Numbered from the stretch's first letter, positions 9,478 through 18,048 are shown. The stretch is 64,000 bases of DNA from Sphingobium jiangsuense (GCF_014196495.1 NZ_JACIDT010000001.1:124001-188000); one strand, 5' to 3'. Program-made: numbers and translations. Notes: a model not told the origin generated them from the letters alone.

Positions 9478-9517
9478 AATTGAACGCTGTGCAATTAAAA
9501 TTGGACGCTGTTCAATT
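9478..9517. promoter_or_regulatory. Two tandem palindromic operators in the divergent DUF2339/TetR promoter
   Basis: Two 19-bp sites, 9478-9496 (AATTGAACGCTGTGCAATT) and 9499-9517 (AATTGGACGCTGTTCAATT), start exactly 21 bp apart, two helical turns. Each is an imperfect palindrome with arms AATTGnAC and GTnCAATT around a GCT centre. They differ at only two positions. They occupy the only non-coding space between the start codons at 9434 and 9539. The layout is typical of TetR-family repressors binding as two dimers. That the adjacent TetR protein binds here is inference. Confidence 0.75.
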
Positions 9518-9538
9518 TCCATATTAGAAACGGGGCCC

Positions 9539-10150
9539 ATGGGCAGGCGATCCGATCACAGCAGGGCAGAACTGGAAGCGCTGATCCTCGATGCGGGGCA
9601 GGCGCTGATGGCGGAGGTCGGCCTCGCCCGCTTTTCCGCGCGGGAAGTGGCCAAGCGCATCGGCTATTCGGTCGGCACGATCATGCACATGTTCGGCGGC
9701 ATCGACCCGCTGGTGATGGCGATCAACAGCCGCACCTTCCTGCTGTGGGCGGACTGGCTGGAACACCGCCTCTCCGGCCTGCGGGGACAGGAGCGGATCG
9801 AGGCGCTGGTGCGCGGCTATTTCGAGTTCGCCGAAGGGCATCCCAATCTCTGGGCGGCGATCTACGCGCATCGCCTGCCGGAGGGCACGGGCCTGCCCGA
9901 ACCGCTCGCCGACCAGCGCGCGCGCCTCACCGCCATCGTGACACGCGAGGTTTCCGCGATCCTGGCCGAGGAGAGGCAGGAGGACGCGCCCAGCCTTGCG
10001 CGGTCCCTCGTCGCGACGGTGCACGGCCATTGCAGCTTCGCGCTGGGCGGCAGCTTCGCCCTGCTGGGCGAGACGGAGCCGCTCGCCCTCGCGCTGCGGA
10101 GGGTCGACGAGATATTGCGCGCCAACGGCGCGGCGCTCGCGGAATTCTAG
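9539..10150 (+). CDS. TetR/AcrR-family transcriptional regulator
   Basis: A 203-residue TetR-type repressor. The N-terminal DNA-binding domain (about residues 8-55) has the usual pattern, LILDAGQALMAEVGLARFSA then EVAKRIGYSVGTIMHMFGG. The C-terminal ligand-binding domain resembles the WHG-type C-terminal class, with WAAIYAHRLPEG in the middle. The start ATG at 9539 is preceded by a weak purine tract (aaacgggg). It is divergent from DUF2339 and 22 bases downstream of the second palindrome, suggesting autoregulation and control of DUF2339. The inducer is unknown. The catabolic cluster is on the far side of DUF2339, so control of that cluster is possible but less supported. Confidence 0.9.
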   Translation: MGRRSDHSRAELEALILDAGQALMAEVGLARFSAREVAKRIGYSVGTIMHMFGGIDPLVMAINSRTFLLWADWLEHRLSGLRGQERIEALVRGYFEFAEGHPNLWAAIYAHRLPEGTGLPEPLADQRARLTAIVTREVSAILAEERQEDAPSLARSLVATVHGHCSFALGGSFALLGETEPLALALRRVDEILRANGAALAEF

Positions 10151-10251
10151 GGCATGATCCCCTTCAACTGAAGCGGATCATGCTCTGATTATCTTTTGTT
10201 TCCGCCTTTTCCGAGTCGTCAGATGTGTCCACCTGACTTGAAAATGCTCTA
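10149..10251. repeat. Intergenic palindromic repeat filling the TetR/DUF3237 convergent gap
   Basis: The whole gap between two convergent genes is one element whose ends touch both stop codons. Bases 10149-10186 form a 17-bp stem with one mismatch and a 4-base loop (arms agggcatgatcc and ggatcatgctct). The rest (10187-10251) contains a second inverted part around gtcagatgtgtccacctgac. It ends with aaaatgctct, echoing the first hairpin's tgctct. No coding potential. It could serve as a bidirectional terminator, though there is no clean T-run. Confidence 0.65.
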
Positions 10252-10791
10252 GCGGGCGCGATAGAAGCGGATTTTCACCGCCGGCCCGGAGGGCAGCTTC
10301 ACCGGCTCCAGCGTGCCGATGAAGGCCGACTTGCCGAGCCAGTCATATTTGCCGACCGGAACCTCGAACACCGGCGTCGTCCGCGCCGGGACCAGGGCGC
10401 CATCGGCGGAGCGGCACAGCACGCCCGAATTGACGACGTTGATGACCACGCCGTCATCGGTGCGCAGCATGTAATCGGCCTTGATCTGCGTGCACCCGTC
10501 GGGCCGCCGCAACTGCCAGTCCCACCCGCCGGGGATGATCGTGCCCCTGATGCCCGGCCCTTCGCCCGGCCCTTCGAAGGTACCGCCGGTGATCGGCACG
10601 ATGTTGCGCTCCCCCAGCGCGGTCCTGCCGACCGGAATATCCGCCGCCAGCGTCACGATTTCCTCAAAGGCGAATTCCAGCACCGGCGCGGGCGCGGCGG
10701 GCGGCGAAGCGGCCTGTTGCGCATGGACGGGGCAGGCCGCCGCCATGATCGCGGCGGCACCGGCGAGCGTGCGGGGGAATAGGGTCTTCAT
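10249..10791 (-). CDS. DUF3237 domain secreted protein
   Basis: A 180-residue protein with an N-terminal signal peptide (MKTLFPRTLAGAAAIMAAAC, cleavage after VHAQ near residue 25). The mature part matches the DUF3237 beta-barrel family: a GTFEGPGEGPGIRGTIIPGG segment, WDWQLRRPDGC, then MLRTDDGVVINVVNSG and a closing PAVKIRFYRAR strand. The family has no settled biochemical function. The gene is monocistronic, convergent with tetR across a palindromic repeat and divergent from the cytochrome c gene. Periplasmic location is inferred from the signal peptide. Nothing odd in composition. Confidence 0.83.
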   Translation of the reverse strand: MKTLFPRTLAGAAAIMAAACPVHAQQAASPPAAPAPVLEFAFEEIVTLAADIPVGRTALGERNIVPITGGTFEGPGEGPGIRGTIIPGGWDWQLRRPDGCTQIKADYMLRTDDGVVINVVNSGVLCRSADGALVPARTTPVFEVPVGKYDWLGKSAFIGTLEPVKLPSGPAVKIRFYRAR

Positions 10792-10984
10792 CTGTGATCG
10801 CTCCTGCGGATGGGTTCCGTCATATCAGCCTGCCCCGCGCCGCGCCGCAAGCGGGTCGATGGCCTTTTTGTCCCACCGCCATGATTTTCCGCGCGCATCG
10901 ACGGTGCTTTTCCTATAAGGGATTGCACAACAATAACGAATGTTACTATTTGTCGCCACAAAACAGAATGGAGATCGGAAAACA

Positions 10985-11368
10985 GTGCGGACAATCTCTC
11001 TCGCATGCGCCGGTGCCGCGCTCGGCGCCTCGCTTTTCTTCGGCACCAGCGCCTTTGCCGCGGGCGATGCGGCGCAGGGGGCGAAGCTCTATGCGCAGTG
11101 CCGCGCCTGCCACACCGTCAATCGCGGCGGCGCCAACACGCTCGGCCCCAATTTGTTCGGCATCGTTGGCAGCAAGTCCGCCCTCAAAAAGGGCTATAAA
11201 TATTCGTCCGCGCTCACCAAGGCGAACATCGTCTGGACCCCGGCCCGGCTCGACGCCTGGCTCAAGCGCCCGGCCGCGATGGTGCCCGGCACCAAGATGG
11301 CCTTTGCCGGAATGGCGAACCCGCAGGCGCGCGCCAACGTGATCGCCTATCTGGCCCAGCTGAAATAA
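10985..11368 (+). CDS. Soluble class I cytochrome c
   Basis: A 127-residue periplasmic cytochrome c. A GTG start at 10985 is preferred: it has a tggagatcgg ribosome site about 7 bases upstream and begins a clean signal peptide ending AFA near residue 26. A longer frame from 10940 adds non-signal residues. The haem motif is C39-R-A-C42-H43 and the sixth ligand is probably M105 (GTKMAFAGM). The order of conserved segments (TLGPNLFGIVG, YKYSSAL, WLKRPAAMVPGTKM) is that of the mitochondrial cytochrome c/c2 type. It carries electrons between respiratory complexes. It stands alone, so its specific partner oxidase is not indicated. Confidence 0.92.
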   Translation: MRTISLACAGAALGASLFFGTSAFAAGDAAQGAKLYAQCRACHTVNRGGANTLGPNLFGIVGSKSALKKGYKYSSALTKANIVWTPARLDAWLKRPAAMVPGTKMAFAGMANPQARANVIAYLAQLK

Positions 11369-11507
11369 GCTCTCTCAAGGCGTGATGATCTGGCGGATGG
11401 CCTTCCCTTCCGCCAGCCCGTTCCCCGCACCCCGCCCCATCAGCCAGAGCGCCATTGCATGCGGCGCGAGGATGCGGCAGGATTCGCGGCGAACAGAGGG
11501 GCCTTTC

Positions 11508-13553
11508 ATGAAGCATATTCCCTGGATCATCCTCGCCATCATCGGCGCGGTCGCGCTTTCCGTCACCGCCACCGTGCGGGGCGAGCAGATCAACGCGCTG
11601 TGGATCGTCGTCGCGGCGCTCTGCACCTTCCTCGTCGCCTATCGCTATTATGCGCTGTTCATCGCGCGGCGGGTGATGCGGCTCGACCCGGCGCGGCCCA
11701 CGCCCGCCCTCTATCGCGCCGACGGCCTCGATTATGTCGCGACCGACCGGCGGGTGCTCTTCGGCCATCATTTCGCGGCGATCGCGGGCGCGGGGCCGCT
11801 GGTGGGGCCGGTGCTGGCCGCGCAGATGGGCTATCTGCCCGGAACCCTCTGGATCATCGCGGGCGTGGTGCTGGCGGGCGCAGTGCAGGATTTCATGGTG
11901 CTGTTCGTCTCGATGCGCCGCGACGGACGCTCGCTGGGCGAGCTGGTGCGCATGGAAATGGGCCCGGTCGCGGGCACCATCGCGCTGGTCGGCACCTTCA
12001 TGATCATGGTCATCATCCTCGCGGTGCTGGCGCTGATCGTGGTGAAGGCGCTGGCCGAAAGCCCGTGGGGCATGTTCACCGTCGCCGCGACGGTGCCGCT
12101 CGCCATGGTCATGGGCGTCTATACGCGCTGGATACGCCCCGGCCGGATCGGCGAGGTGTCGATCCTCGGCTTCGTCGGACTGATCCTCGCCATCATCTTC
12201 GGCCAGAATGTCGCGGCCTCGCCTTTCTGGGGACCGGTGTTCACCTTCACCCCGGTGCAGCTGTGCTGGCTGCTGATCGGCTATGGCGCGATCGCCTCGG
12301 TACTGCCGGTGTGGCTGCTGCTGGCGCCGCGCGACTATCTCTCGACCTTTCTCAAGATCGGCGCGATCGTCGCGCTGGCGGTCGGCATCTTCATCATGGC
12401 GCCGCCGCTCCGGATGCCCGCGCTGACCCAGTTCGTCGGCGGCGGCGGGCCGGTGTGGTCGGGCGCGCTGTTCCCGTTCCTCTTCATCACCATCGCCTGC
12501 GGCGCGGTGTCGGGCTTCCACGCGCTCATTTCCAGCGGCACCACGCCCAAGCTGATCGCCAGCGAGGGCGACGCGCCGTTCATCGGCTATGGCGGCATGC
12601 TGATGGAGGCGTTCGTCGCGATCATGGCGCTGGTCGGCGCGTCTATCCTCGACCCCGGCATCTATTTCGCGATGAACAGCCCGGCCGCCGTGCTCGGCGC
12701 GACGCCGGAAAGCGCCTCGGCCGCCGTCACCGCGATGGGCTTTCCCGTCTCCGCCGACATCCTCGTGCAGACGGCGAAGGATGTGGGCGAGCACAGCATC
12801 ATCTCCCGCACCGGCGGCGCGCCGACGCTGGCGGTGGCGATGGCGGAAATCTTCAGCCATGTCGTCGGCGGCCCGGCGATGAAGGCCTTCTGGTATCATT
12901 TCGCGATCCTGTTCGAGGCGCTGTTCATCCTGACGGCGGTGGACGCAGGCACGCGCGCCGGGCGGTTCATGCTGCAGGACCTGATCGGCCTCGCCGTGCC
13001 GTCCTTCCGCGCGCATAGTTCGCTCGCGCCGGGGATGATCGCGACGGCGCTGTGCGTCGCGGCCTGGGGCTTCTTCCTCTATCAGGGCGTCACCGATCCG
13101 CTGGGCGGCGTCAACACGCTGTGGCCGGTGTTCGGCATCTCCAACCAGATGCTCGCCGCCGTGGCGCTGATGCTCTCGACGGTGGTGCTGTTCCGCATGA
13201 AGCGCGACCGCTTCGCCTGGGTGACGGCGGTGCCGACCGTCTGGCTGCTGGTCTGCACGCTGACCGCCGGAACGCTCAAGCTGGTCTCCGCCGATCCGAA
13301 GGTGGGCTTCCTCGCCCATGCGTCGATCTTCTCCGAAGCGGCGGCGCGGGGCGAGGTGCTGGCGCCCGCCAAGTCGATGGCGGAGATGCGGGCTATCATC
13401 TTCAACGACCGGGTGGATGCGGCGCTGTGCGCGATCTTCCTGTTCGTCGTGCTGTCGCTGCTGCTCTTCACCATCCGCACCTGCATTGCCGCGCGCCGGG
13501 TGAACGCGCCCACCGCGCACGAGATCACGCCCGACATGGTGCCCGCCGAATGA
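11508..13553 (+). CDS. cstA: CstA-family carbon starvation / peptide or pyruvate transporter
   Basis: A 681-residue membrane protein with about 16 hydrophobic helices and CstA hallmarks: GHHFAAIAGAGPLVGPVLAA early, an EVSILGFVGL segment, CGAVSGFHALISSGTTPK, and a DAGTRAGRFMLQDL segment. CstA proteins import peptides or pyruvate under carbon limitation. The start at 11508 is chosen because it opens a transmembrane helix (MKHIPWIILAIIGAV); the frame extends 126 bases upstream without similarity. The stop overlaps the start of a small DUF466/YbdD-type gene by four bases, the standard partner of cstA. Substrate not decidable from sequence. Confidence 0.93.
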   Translation: MKHIPWIILAIIGAVALSVTATVRGEQINALWIVVAALCTFLVAYRYYALFIARRVMRLDPARPTPALYRADGLDYVATDRRVLFGHHFAAIAGAGPLVGPVLAAQMGYLPGTLWIIAGVVLAGAVQDFMVLFVSMRRDGRSLGELVRMEMGPVAGTIALVGTFMIMVIILAVLALIVVKALAESPWGMFTVAATVPLAMVMGVYTRWIRPGRIGEVSILGFVGLILAIIFGQNVAASPFWGPVFTFTPVQLCWLLIGYGAIASVLPVWLLLAPRDYLSTFLKIGAIVALAVGIFIMAPPLRMPALTQFVGGGGPVWSGALFPFLFITIACGAVSGFHALISSGTTPKLIASEGDAPFIGYGGMLMEAFVAIMALVGASILDPGIYFAMNSPAAVLGATPESASAAVTAMGFPVSADILVQTAKDVGEHSIISRTGGAPTLAVAMAEIFSHVVGGPAMKAFWYHFAILFEALFILTAVDAGTRAGRFMLQDLIGLAVPSFRAHSSLAPGMIATALCVAAWGFFLYQGVTDPLGGVNTLWPVFGISNQMLAAVALMLSTVVLFRMKRDRFAWVTAVPTVWLLVCTLTAGTLKLVSADPKVGFLAHASIFSEAAARGEVLAPAKSMAEMRAIIFNDRVDAALCAIFLFVVLSLLLFTIRTCIAARRVNAPTAHEITPDMVPAE

Positions 13554-13732
13554 GGGCGCTGCTGGAACGGATGCGCGAGATGGCGCTGCTGATGGTCGGC
13601 CAGCCGAGCTACGACGCCTATCTGCGCCACATGGCCCAGCGCCACCCCGACCGACCGCCGATGAGCCGCGTCGAATTCTTCCGCAACCGGGAGCAGGCGC
13701 GCTATGGCGGCGGCGGAGGGCGCTGTTGCTAG
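13550..13732 (+). CDS. YbdD/YjiX-family small protein, CstA partner
   Basis: A 60-residue protein whose ATG overlaps the cstA stop (ATGA), giving translational coupling. It matches the YbdD/YjiX (DUF466) family: MVGQPSYDAYLRHMAQRHP followed by PPMSRVEFFRNREQARYGGG, ending with two cysteines. These proteins almost always follow cstA or the related yjiY/btsT and are needed for full transport in some enterobacteria. The small size and overlap make it easy to miss in gene calls. Confidence 0.9.
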   Translation: MRALLERMREMALLMVGQPSYDAYLRHMAQRHPDRPPMSRVEFFRNREQARYGGGGGRCC

Positions 13733-13769
13733 CATATCCCGGAACCCCGTCCTCACCAGAAAGGCAGAC

Positions 13770-14243
13770 ATGAGCAAGATCGAGCATAATCTCCGGCAAC
13801 TCGGCATAGAGCTTCCCACCCCGCTGGCCCCGGTCGCCAATTACCTGCCCTATGTGCAGAGCGGCAACCTCATCCATATTTCGGGCCAGATCTGCGCCGG
13901 GGCGGACGGGACCATCGCCGATGCGCACCGGGGCAAGGTCGGCGGCGCGGTGACGAAGGAAGCGGGGCAGGAAGCCGCGGCGCTGTGCCTCATCAACGTG
14001 CTGGCGCAGTTGAAGCTCGCCGTCGACGGCGATTTCAGCCGGGTGGTGCGCTGCGTGCGGCTGGGCGGCTTCATCAATTCGACGCCGAATTTCTCCGCCC
14101 TGCCCGCCGTGATGAACGGCGCGTCGGACCTGATCGTTGCGGTGATGGGCGATGCGGGCCGCCATGCGCGCTCCACCGTCGGCGTAGCGCAGTTGCCGCT
14201 CGACTGCGCGGTCGAGGTCGAGGCGGTGTTCGAAGTCCAGTAA
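13770..14243 (+). CDS. RidA/YjgF-family protein
   Basis: A 157-residue member of the RidA superfamily. RidA enzymes hydrolyse reactive enamine/imine intermediates; other subgroups have unknown roles. Here YVQSGNLIHISGQIC and the ending CAVEVEAVFEVQ follow the family pattern. The usual catalytic Arg of true RidA in a CxxRxxVxVA-like ending is not clear, so this is probably the RidA-like Rid4-Rid7 group often seen in sphingomonads. The start ATG at 13770 follows agaaaggc. It lies 37 bases after the CstA partner gene and converges on the symporter gene. Confidence 0.87.
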   Translation: MSKIEHNLRQLGIELPTPLAPVANYLPYVQSGNLIHISGQICAGADGTIADAHRGKVGGAVTKEAGQEAAALCLINVLAQLKLAVDGDFSRVVRCVRLGGFINSTPNFSALPAVMNGASDLIVAVMGDAGRHARSTVGVAQLPLDCAVEVEAVFEVQ

Positions 14244-14264
14244 AACGGAGGACCGCAGCCCCGG

Positions 14265-15593
14265 TCATCCGGCCGGGGCCGCCTCTTCCTCCCCCACCGG
14301 GGCCAGCGCGCCCGTCCGCGCGCTGATGACCTGCGCGGCGACCAGATCGCCCACGACGTTGAGCGTGGTGCGGCACATGTCGAGCAGCCGGTCCACGCCC
14401 AGCACCAGCCCGATCCCGGCGGGCGGCACGCCGATGGTGCCGAGGATCAGCGCGATCACCGGCAGCGACCCGGCCGGGACGCCCGCCGTGCCGATGCCGC
14501 CCAATATGCAGATGATCATCACCACCAGCTGCTGCCCCAGCGTCAGGTCGACGCCGAAGAACTGGGCGAGGAACAGCACCGTCACCCCTTCGAACATCGC
14601 CGTGCCGTTCTGGTTCGCGGTCGCGCCGATGGTCAGCACGAAGCGCGCGATCGGGCGGGGCAGCTTCAGCCCTTCGTCCGCCACCCGCAGCGAGGTGGGC
14701 AGCGTCGCGTTGGACGAGGCGGTGGCGAAGGCCATCACGCTCGCCTCCTGCGTCTCGCGGAAGAAGGCGATCGGGTTCTTGCGCCCGAAAAAGGCGAGGA
14801 TCAGCGGGAACACGCCGAACATCTGCAACCCCAGCGCCAGCAGCACGACGCCGACATAGGCCGATAGCCGCACGATCAGATCCCAGCCGAATTGCGCGGC
14901 GAGGTTGAACATGAAGCAGAATATGGCGAGCGGCGCCATGCGGATCACCACACCGATCAGCCGCATCGATATCTCGAACACGCCCTCTATGCCGGACCGC
15001 AGCACCTGCGTGCGGTCGGGATCGGTGATGAGGAAACCGATGCCGAACATCAGCGCGAAGAACATCACCGCCAATATGTCGTTCTGGCTCATCGCCTGGA
15101 TGAAGTTGGACGGGACGATGGCGACGATCGACTCCATGCCGGTTTTCGCCCCGGCCTCCTCGGCGCTCTGGATGATGGCCTTCGCCCCTGCGCCCGATGT
15201 TTCGAGCAGCGCGCGGGCGGCGTCCGGGTCGACCCCGGCGCCGGGGCGCAACAGGTTGACCACCGCCATGCTCAGCACCACCGCCACCGAGGACACCAGC
15301 AGCGTATAGACCAGCGTACGCACGCCAATGGCCTTCAGCGCGCGCACCTCCCCCATTTCGGCGACGCCGACGATCAGCGCCGACACCAGCAGCGGAATGA
15401 CGAGCATGAACAGCAGCCGCAGGAACACCTGCCCCACCGGCCCGGTGATGTGCGTCGCGACCCAGCCGACCCAGGGCGCGCCGCCCGCGAAGCTGTAGAC
15501 CGCCAGCCCCAATATCAGCCCCGCCAGAAAGCCGCCGAACATCCAGTAATGCAGCCGGTTTTCCCGGCCCTGTTCCTCTTTTCCGGCGGTCAT
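14265..15593 (-). CDS. Dicarboxylate/amino acid:cation symporter (DAACS/GltP family)
   Basis: A 442-residue secondary transporter with eight hydrophobic helices plus re-entrant loops. Family signatures are visible: LRLLFMLVIPLLVSALIVG in the first third, TASSNATLPTSLRVADE (the serine-rich hairpin HP1 region), FVLTIGATANQNGTAMFEGV (the NMDGT-like helix 7 motif, here NQNGTAMF) and the HP2 segment GTAGVPAGSLPVI. It would co-import Na+ or H+ with C4-dicarboxylates, glutamate or aspartate. Monocistronic, divergent from rsmE, with a good ggagcag site before the ATG. Substrate choice is not read from sequence. Confidence 0.93.
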   Translation of the reverse strand: MTAGKEEQGRENRLHYWMFGGFLAGLILGLAVYSFAGGAPWVGWVATHITGPVGQVFLRLLFMLVIPLLVSALIVGVAEMGEVRALKAIGVRTLVYTLLVSSVAVVLSMAVVNLLRPGAGVDPDAARALLETSGAGAKAIIQSAEEAGAKTGMESIVAIVPSNFIQAMSQNDILAVMFFALMFGIGFLITDPDRTQVLRSGIEGVFEISMRLIGVVIRMAPLAIFCFMFNLAAQFGWDLIVRLSAYVGVVLLALGLQMFGVFPLILAFFGRKNPIAFFRETQEASVMAFATASSNATLPTSLRVADEGLKLPRPIARFVLTIGATANQNGTAMFEGVTVLFLAQFFGVDLTLGQQLVVMIICILGGIGTAGVPAGSLPVIALILGTIGVPPAGIGLVLGVDRLLDMCRTTLNVVGDLVAAQVISARTGALAPVGEEEAAPAG

Positions 15594-15747
15594 GCGCTGC
15601 TCCCTTGCTTGCGCCCATCTGCCATGCCGCGAAGGGCGATGGCAAGAGAAGGCGAAAATCCCGGTGGCCGCGCCTCCCCTCTGCCGCTAGAGAAGCGGGC
15701 ATGACGACCGCCCGCCCCCTTCCCCGCCCATCGGGCGCGCGCCGCTG

Positions 15748-16515
15748 ATGGCCGCGACCCCGGCCTGGCCGCCGCGCAGCGCGCCGCGCCTTCATGTGGA
15801 GGAGGCGCTGGGGCCCGGCGCGCGCATCCCGGTCGAGGGCAATGCCGCCCATTATCTCCTCTCGGTGATGCGGGTGAAGGAAGGCGACGCCGTGCTGCTG
15901 TTCAACGGGCGCGACGGCGAATGGGCGGCGCGCGCCACCGCGATCCGCAAGCGCGATCTGGTGCTGGAGTGCGCGGAGCAAACCAGGCCGCTGGAAACCG
16001 CGCCGGATTTCTGGCTGTGCGCCGCGCCGATCAAGAAGGGGCGGATCGATCTGGTCGCGGAAAAGGCGTGCGAACTGGGCGTCGCCCGCTTTCGCCCGGT
16101 GCTGACGGCGCGCGCGGTGGTGGACAAGCTCAATCTCGACCGGCTGCGCGCCCATATGGTCGAGGCCGCCGAGCAATGCGGCCGCACCGCCCTGCCCGCA
16201 TTGGACGGGATGGAAAAGCTGCCCGCGCTGCTCGCCCATTGGCCGGAGGGACGGCATCTCTTCTTCGCCGACGAGACGGGCGGCGCGCCGATACGCGAAG
16301 CCTTCGCCGCCCATCCCGGCCCGGCGGCGCTGCTGATCGGGCCGGAAGGCGGCTTCACGGTGCAGGAGCGGGAGGCGATCCGCGCCCACAGGGCAGCGGT
16401 CGCGATTTCGCTCGGCCCGCGCATATTGCGCGCCGAAACCGCCGCAATCGCCGCCACCGCCTGCTGGATGGCGCTGAACGGCGACTGGCGGGCCCATCAG
16501 GCGCCGGGCGATTGA
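15748..16515 (+). CDS. rsmE: 16S rRNA (uracil-1498-N3)-methyltransferase RsmE
   Basis: A 255-residue SPOUT-class methyltransferase that methylates N3 of U1498 in 16S rRNA. The N-terminal PUA-like part (about 10-80) contains HYLLSVMRVKEGD. The SPOUT knot at the C terminus shows AALLIGPEGGFTVQERE and SLGPRILRAETAAIAATA, both family-specific. The ATG overlaps the stop of a 15-codon upstream frame (TGATG). In many sphingomonads this gene sits directly before the glutamate-cysteine ligase gene, as it does here. Confidence 0.94.
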   Translation: MAATPAWPPRSAPRLHVEEALGPGARIPVEGNAAHYLLSVMRVKEGDAVLLFNGRDGEWAARATAIRKRDLVLECAEQTRPLETAPDFWLCAAPIKKGRIDLVAEKACELGVARFRPVLTARAVVDKLNLDRLRAHMVEAAEQCGRTALPALDGMEKLPALLAHWPEGRHLFFADETGGAPIREAFAAHPGPAALLIGPEGGFTVQEREAIRAHRAAVAISLGPRILRAETAAIAATACWMALNGDWRAHQAPGD

Positions 16516-16526
16516 TTATCCCGGAA

Positions 16527-16607
16527 ATGAAATATCATTTTGCAATAGCGGGGCGATTGATCGCGGCCGCGCTCATCCCTATTTGCAGCGACACTCACAG
16601 GGGGTAA
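16527..16607 (+). CDS. Possible 26-codon leader ORF before gshA
   Basis: A short frame begins at ATG 16527 and encodes 26 residues (MKYHFAIAGRLIAAALIPIC then a short tail), basic start then hydrophobic, like a tiny membrane or signal peptide. Its TAA lies inside gshA's ribosome site (GGGGGTAAGG, 16600-16609), nine bases before the gshA ATG. Its own ribosome site is weak (ccggaa). Translation could therefore influence gshA initiation. No similarity is known to me, so this is a weak call. Confidence 0.3.
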   Translation: MKYHFAIAGRLIAAALIPICSDTHRG

Positions 16608-16616
16608 GGCGCGCAC

Positions 16617-17990
16617 ATGAGCACCAGAACAGATACAGGGGCGGATGATCCGATCATCGAAGGGCGGGATCAGCTGATCTCTGTTTTCGCGCGTGGCGAA
16701 AAGCCCCCGGAAAACTGGCGCATCGGCACCGAGCATGAGAAGTTCGTCTATGCGCAGGGCGATCATCATGCGCCGTCCTACGACGAGGAAAAGGGCATTC
16801 GCGCGCTGCTGATGGGCCTCACCGGCTATGGCTGGGACCCGATCGTCGAGGGCGGCAACGTCATCGCGCTGGGCGGCGCGGACGGCACGATCAGCCTCGA
16901 ACCGGCGGGCCAGCTGGAGCTGTCGGGCGCGCCGCTCGAAAATCTGCACCAGACGTGCGCCGAAACCGGCCGCCACCTGCAACAGGTGAAGGCGGTGGGC
17001 GAGGCGCTGGGCATCGGCTTCCTCGGCCTAGGCATGTGGCCGGACAAGAAGCGCGAGGACCTGCCCGTCATGCCCAAGGGCCGCTACGGCATCATGCTGC
17101 GCCACATGCCGCGCGTCGGCACCATGGGCCTCGACATGATGCTGCGCACCTGCACCATCCAGACCAACCTCGATTACGGCAGCGAGGCGGACATGGTGAA
17201 GAAGTTCCGCGTCTCCCTCGCGCTGCAACCGCTGGCGACGGCGCTCTTCGCCAACTCTCCGTTCACCGAGGGCAAGCCCAACGGCTTCCTTTCCTATCGC
17301 AGCCATATCTGGTCGGATACCGACCCGGCGCGCACCGGCATGCTGCCCTTCGTGTTCGAGGACGGCTTCGGCTATGAGCGCTATGCCGACTATGCGCTCG
17401 ATGTGCCGATGTATTTCGTCTATCGCGACGGCCACTATATCGACGCGGCGGGCCAGAGCTTCCGCGATTTCCTCGACGGCCGCCTGCCCGCGCTGCCGGG
17501 CGAGAAGCCGACGGTCAGCGACTGGAACGACCATCTCTCGACCGCTTTCCCGGAGGTGCGCCTCAAGAGCTTCCTCGAAATGCGCGGCGCGGACGGCGGG
17601 CCGTGGAGCCGCATCTGCGCGCTGCCTGCGCTGTGGGTCGGCCTGCTCTACGAACAGGGCGCGCTCGACGCCGCGTGGGATCTGGTGAAGGGCTGGAGCA
17701 TCGAGGATCGCCAGACGCTGCGCGACGCCGTGCCGAAGCTCGGCCTCGACGCGCCGATCCCGGCGGGGCGGACGCTGCGCGACATCGCGCCTGTGGTGCT
17801 GGAGATCGCGCAGGGCGGCCTTGCCCGCCGCGCGCGGCTGGACGCCAGCGGCAACAACGAAACCGGCTATCTCAACGCGCTGCACGAGGTGGTGGCGCGC
17901 GGCAAGACTCCGGCCGAAATCCTGCTCGACCGCTATCATGGCGAATGGGGCGGCGATTTGAGCCGGGTCTATGCGGAAGAGAGCTTCTGA
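16617..17990 (+). CDS. gshA: Glutamate-cysteine ligase (alphaproteobacterial/plant type)
   Basis: A 457-residue ATP-dependent ligase joining L-glutamate and L-cysteine, the first step of glutathione synthesis. It is the class 3 (plant and alphaproteobacterial) form, seen in WRIGTEHEKFVY near residue 33, ISLEPAGQLELSGAP near 90, RYGIMLRHMPRVGTMGLDMM and TIQTNLDYGSEADM. The length is usual for the class. A strong site (cagggggtaagg) precedes the ATG. It follows rsmE after a 101-base gap. The downstream gap to the DUF1338 gene holds a structured repeat. Confidence 0.95.
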   Translation: MSTRTDTGADDPIIEGRDQLISVFARGEKPPENWRIGTEHEKFVYAQGDHHAPSYDEEKGIRALLMGLTGYGWDPIVEGGNVIALGGADGTISLEPAGQLELSGAPLENLHQTCAETGRHLQQVKAVGEALGIGFLGLGMWPDKKREDLPVMPKGRYGIMLRHMPRVGTMGLDMMLRTCTIQTNLDYGSEADMVKKFRVSLALQPLATALFANSPFTEGKPNGFLSYRSHIWSDTDPARTGMLPFVFEDGFGYERYADYALDVPMYFVYRDGHYIDAAGQSFRDFLDGRLPALPGEKPTVSDWNDHLSTAFPEVRLKSFLEMRGADGGPWSRICALPALWVGLLYEQGALDAAWDLVKGWSIEDRQTLRDAVPKLGLDAPIPAGRTLRDIAPVVLEIAQGGLARRARLDASGNNETGYLNALHEVVARGKTPAEILLDRYHGEWGGDLSRVYAEESF

Positions 17991-18048
17991 CGAGGACCGG
18001 GTTCAGATAACCAGAACCCCGAACGGTTCCAATGAATGCTTGTCGCTA

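Noticed and set aside
9435..9538. A small gene in the divergent DUF2339/tetR region
   Set aside because: AT-rich operator and promoter sequence with no frame of use.
11375..11626. Minus-strand ORF before and within the start of cstA
   Set aside because: Overlaps the coding start of cstA, has no recognisable domain, and its upstream part lies in a real gene.
15701..15748. A 15-codon upstream frame ending in the rsmE start codon (TGATG)
   Set aside because: No ribosome site and Arg/Pro-rich by base composition; probably chance.
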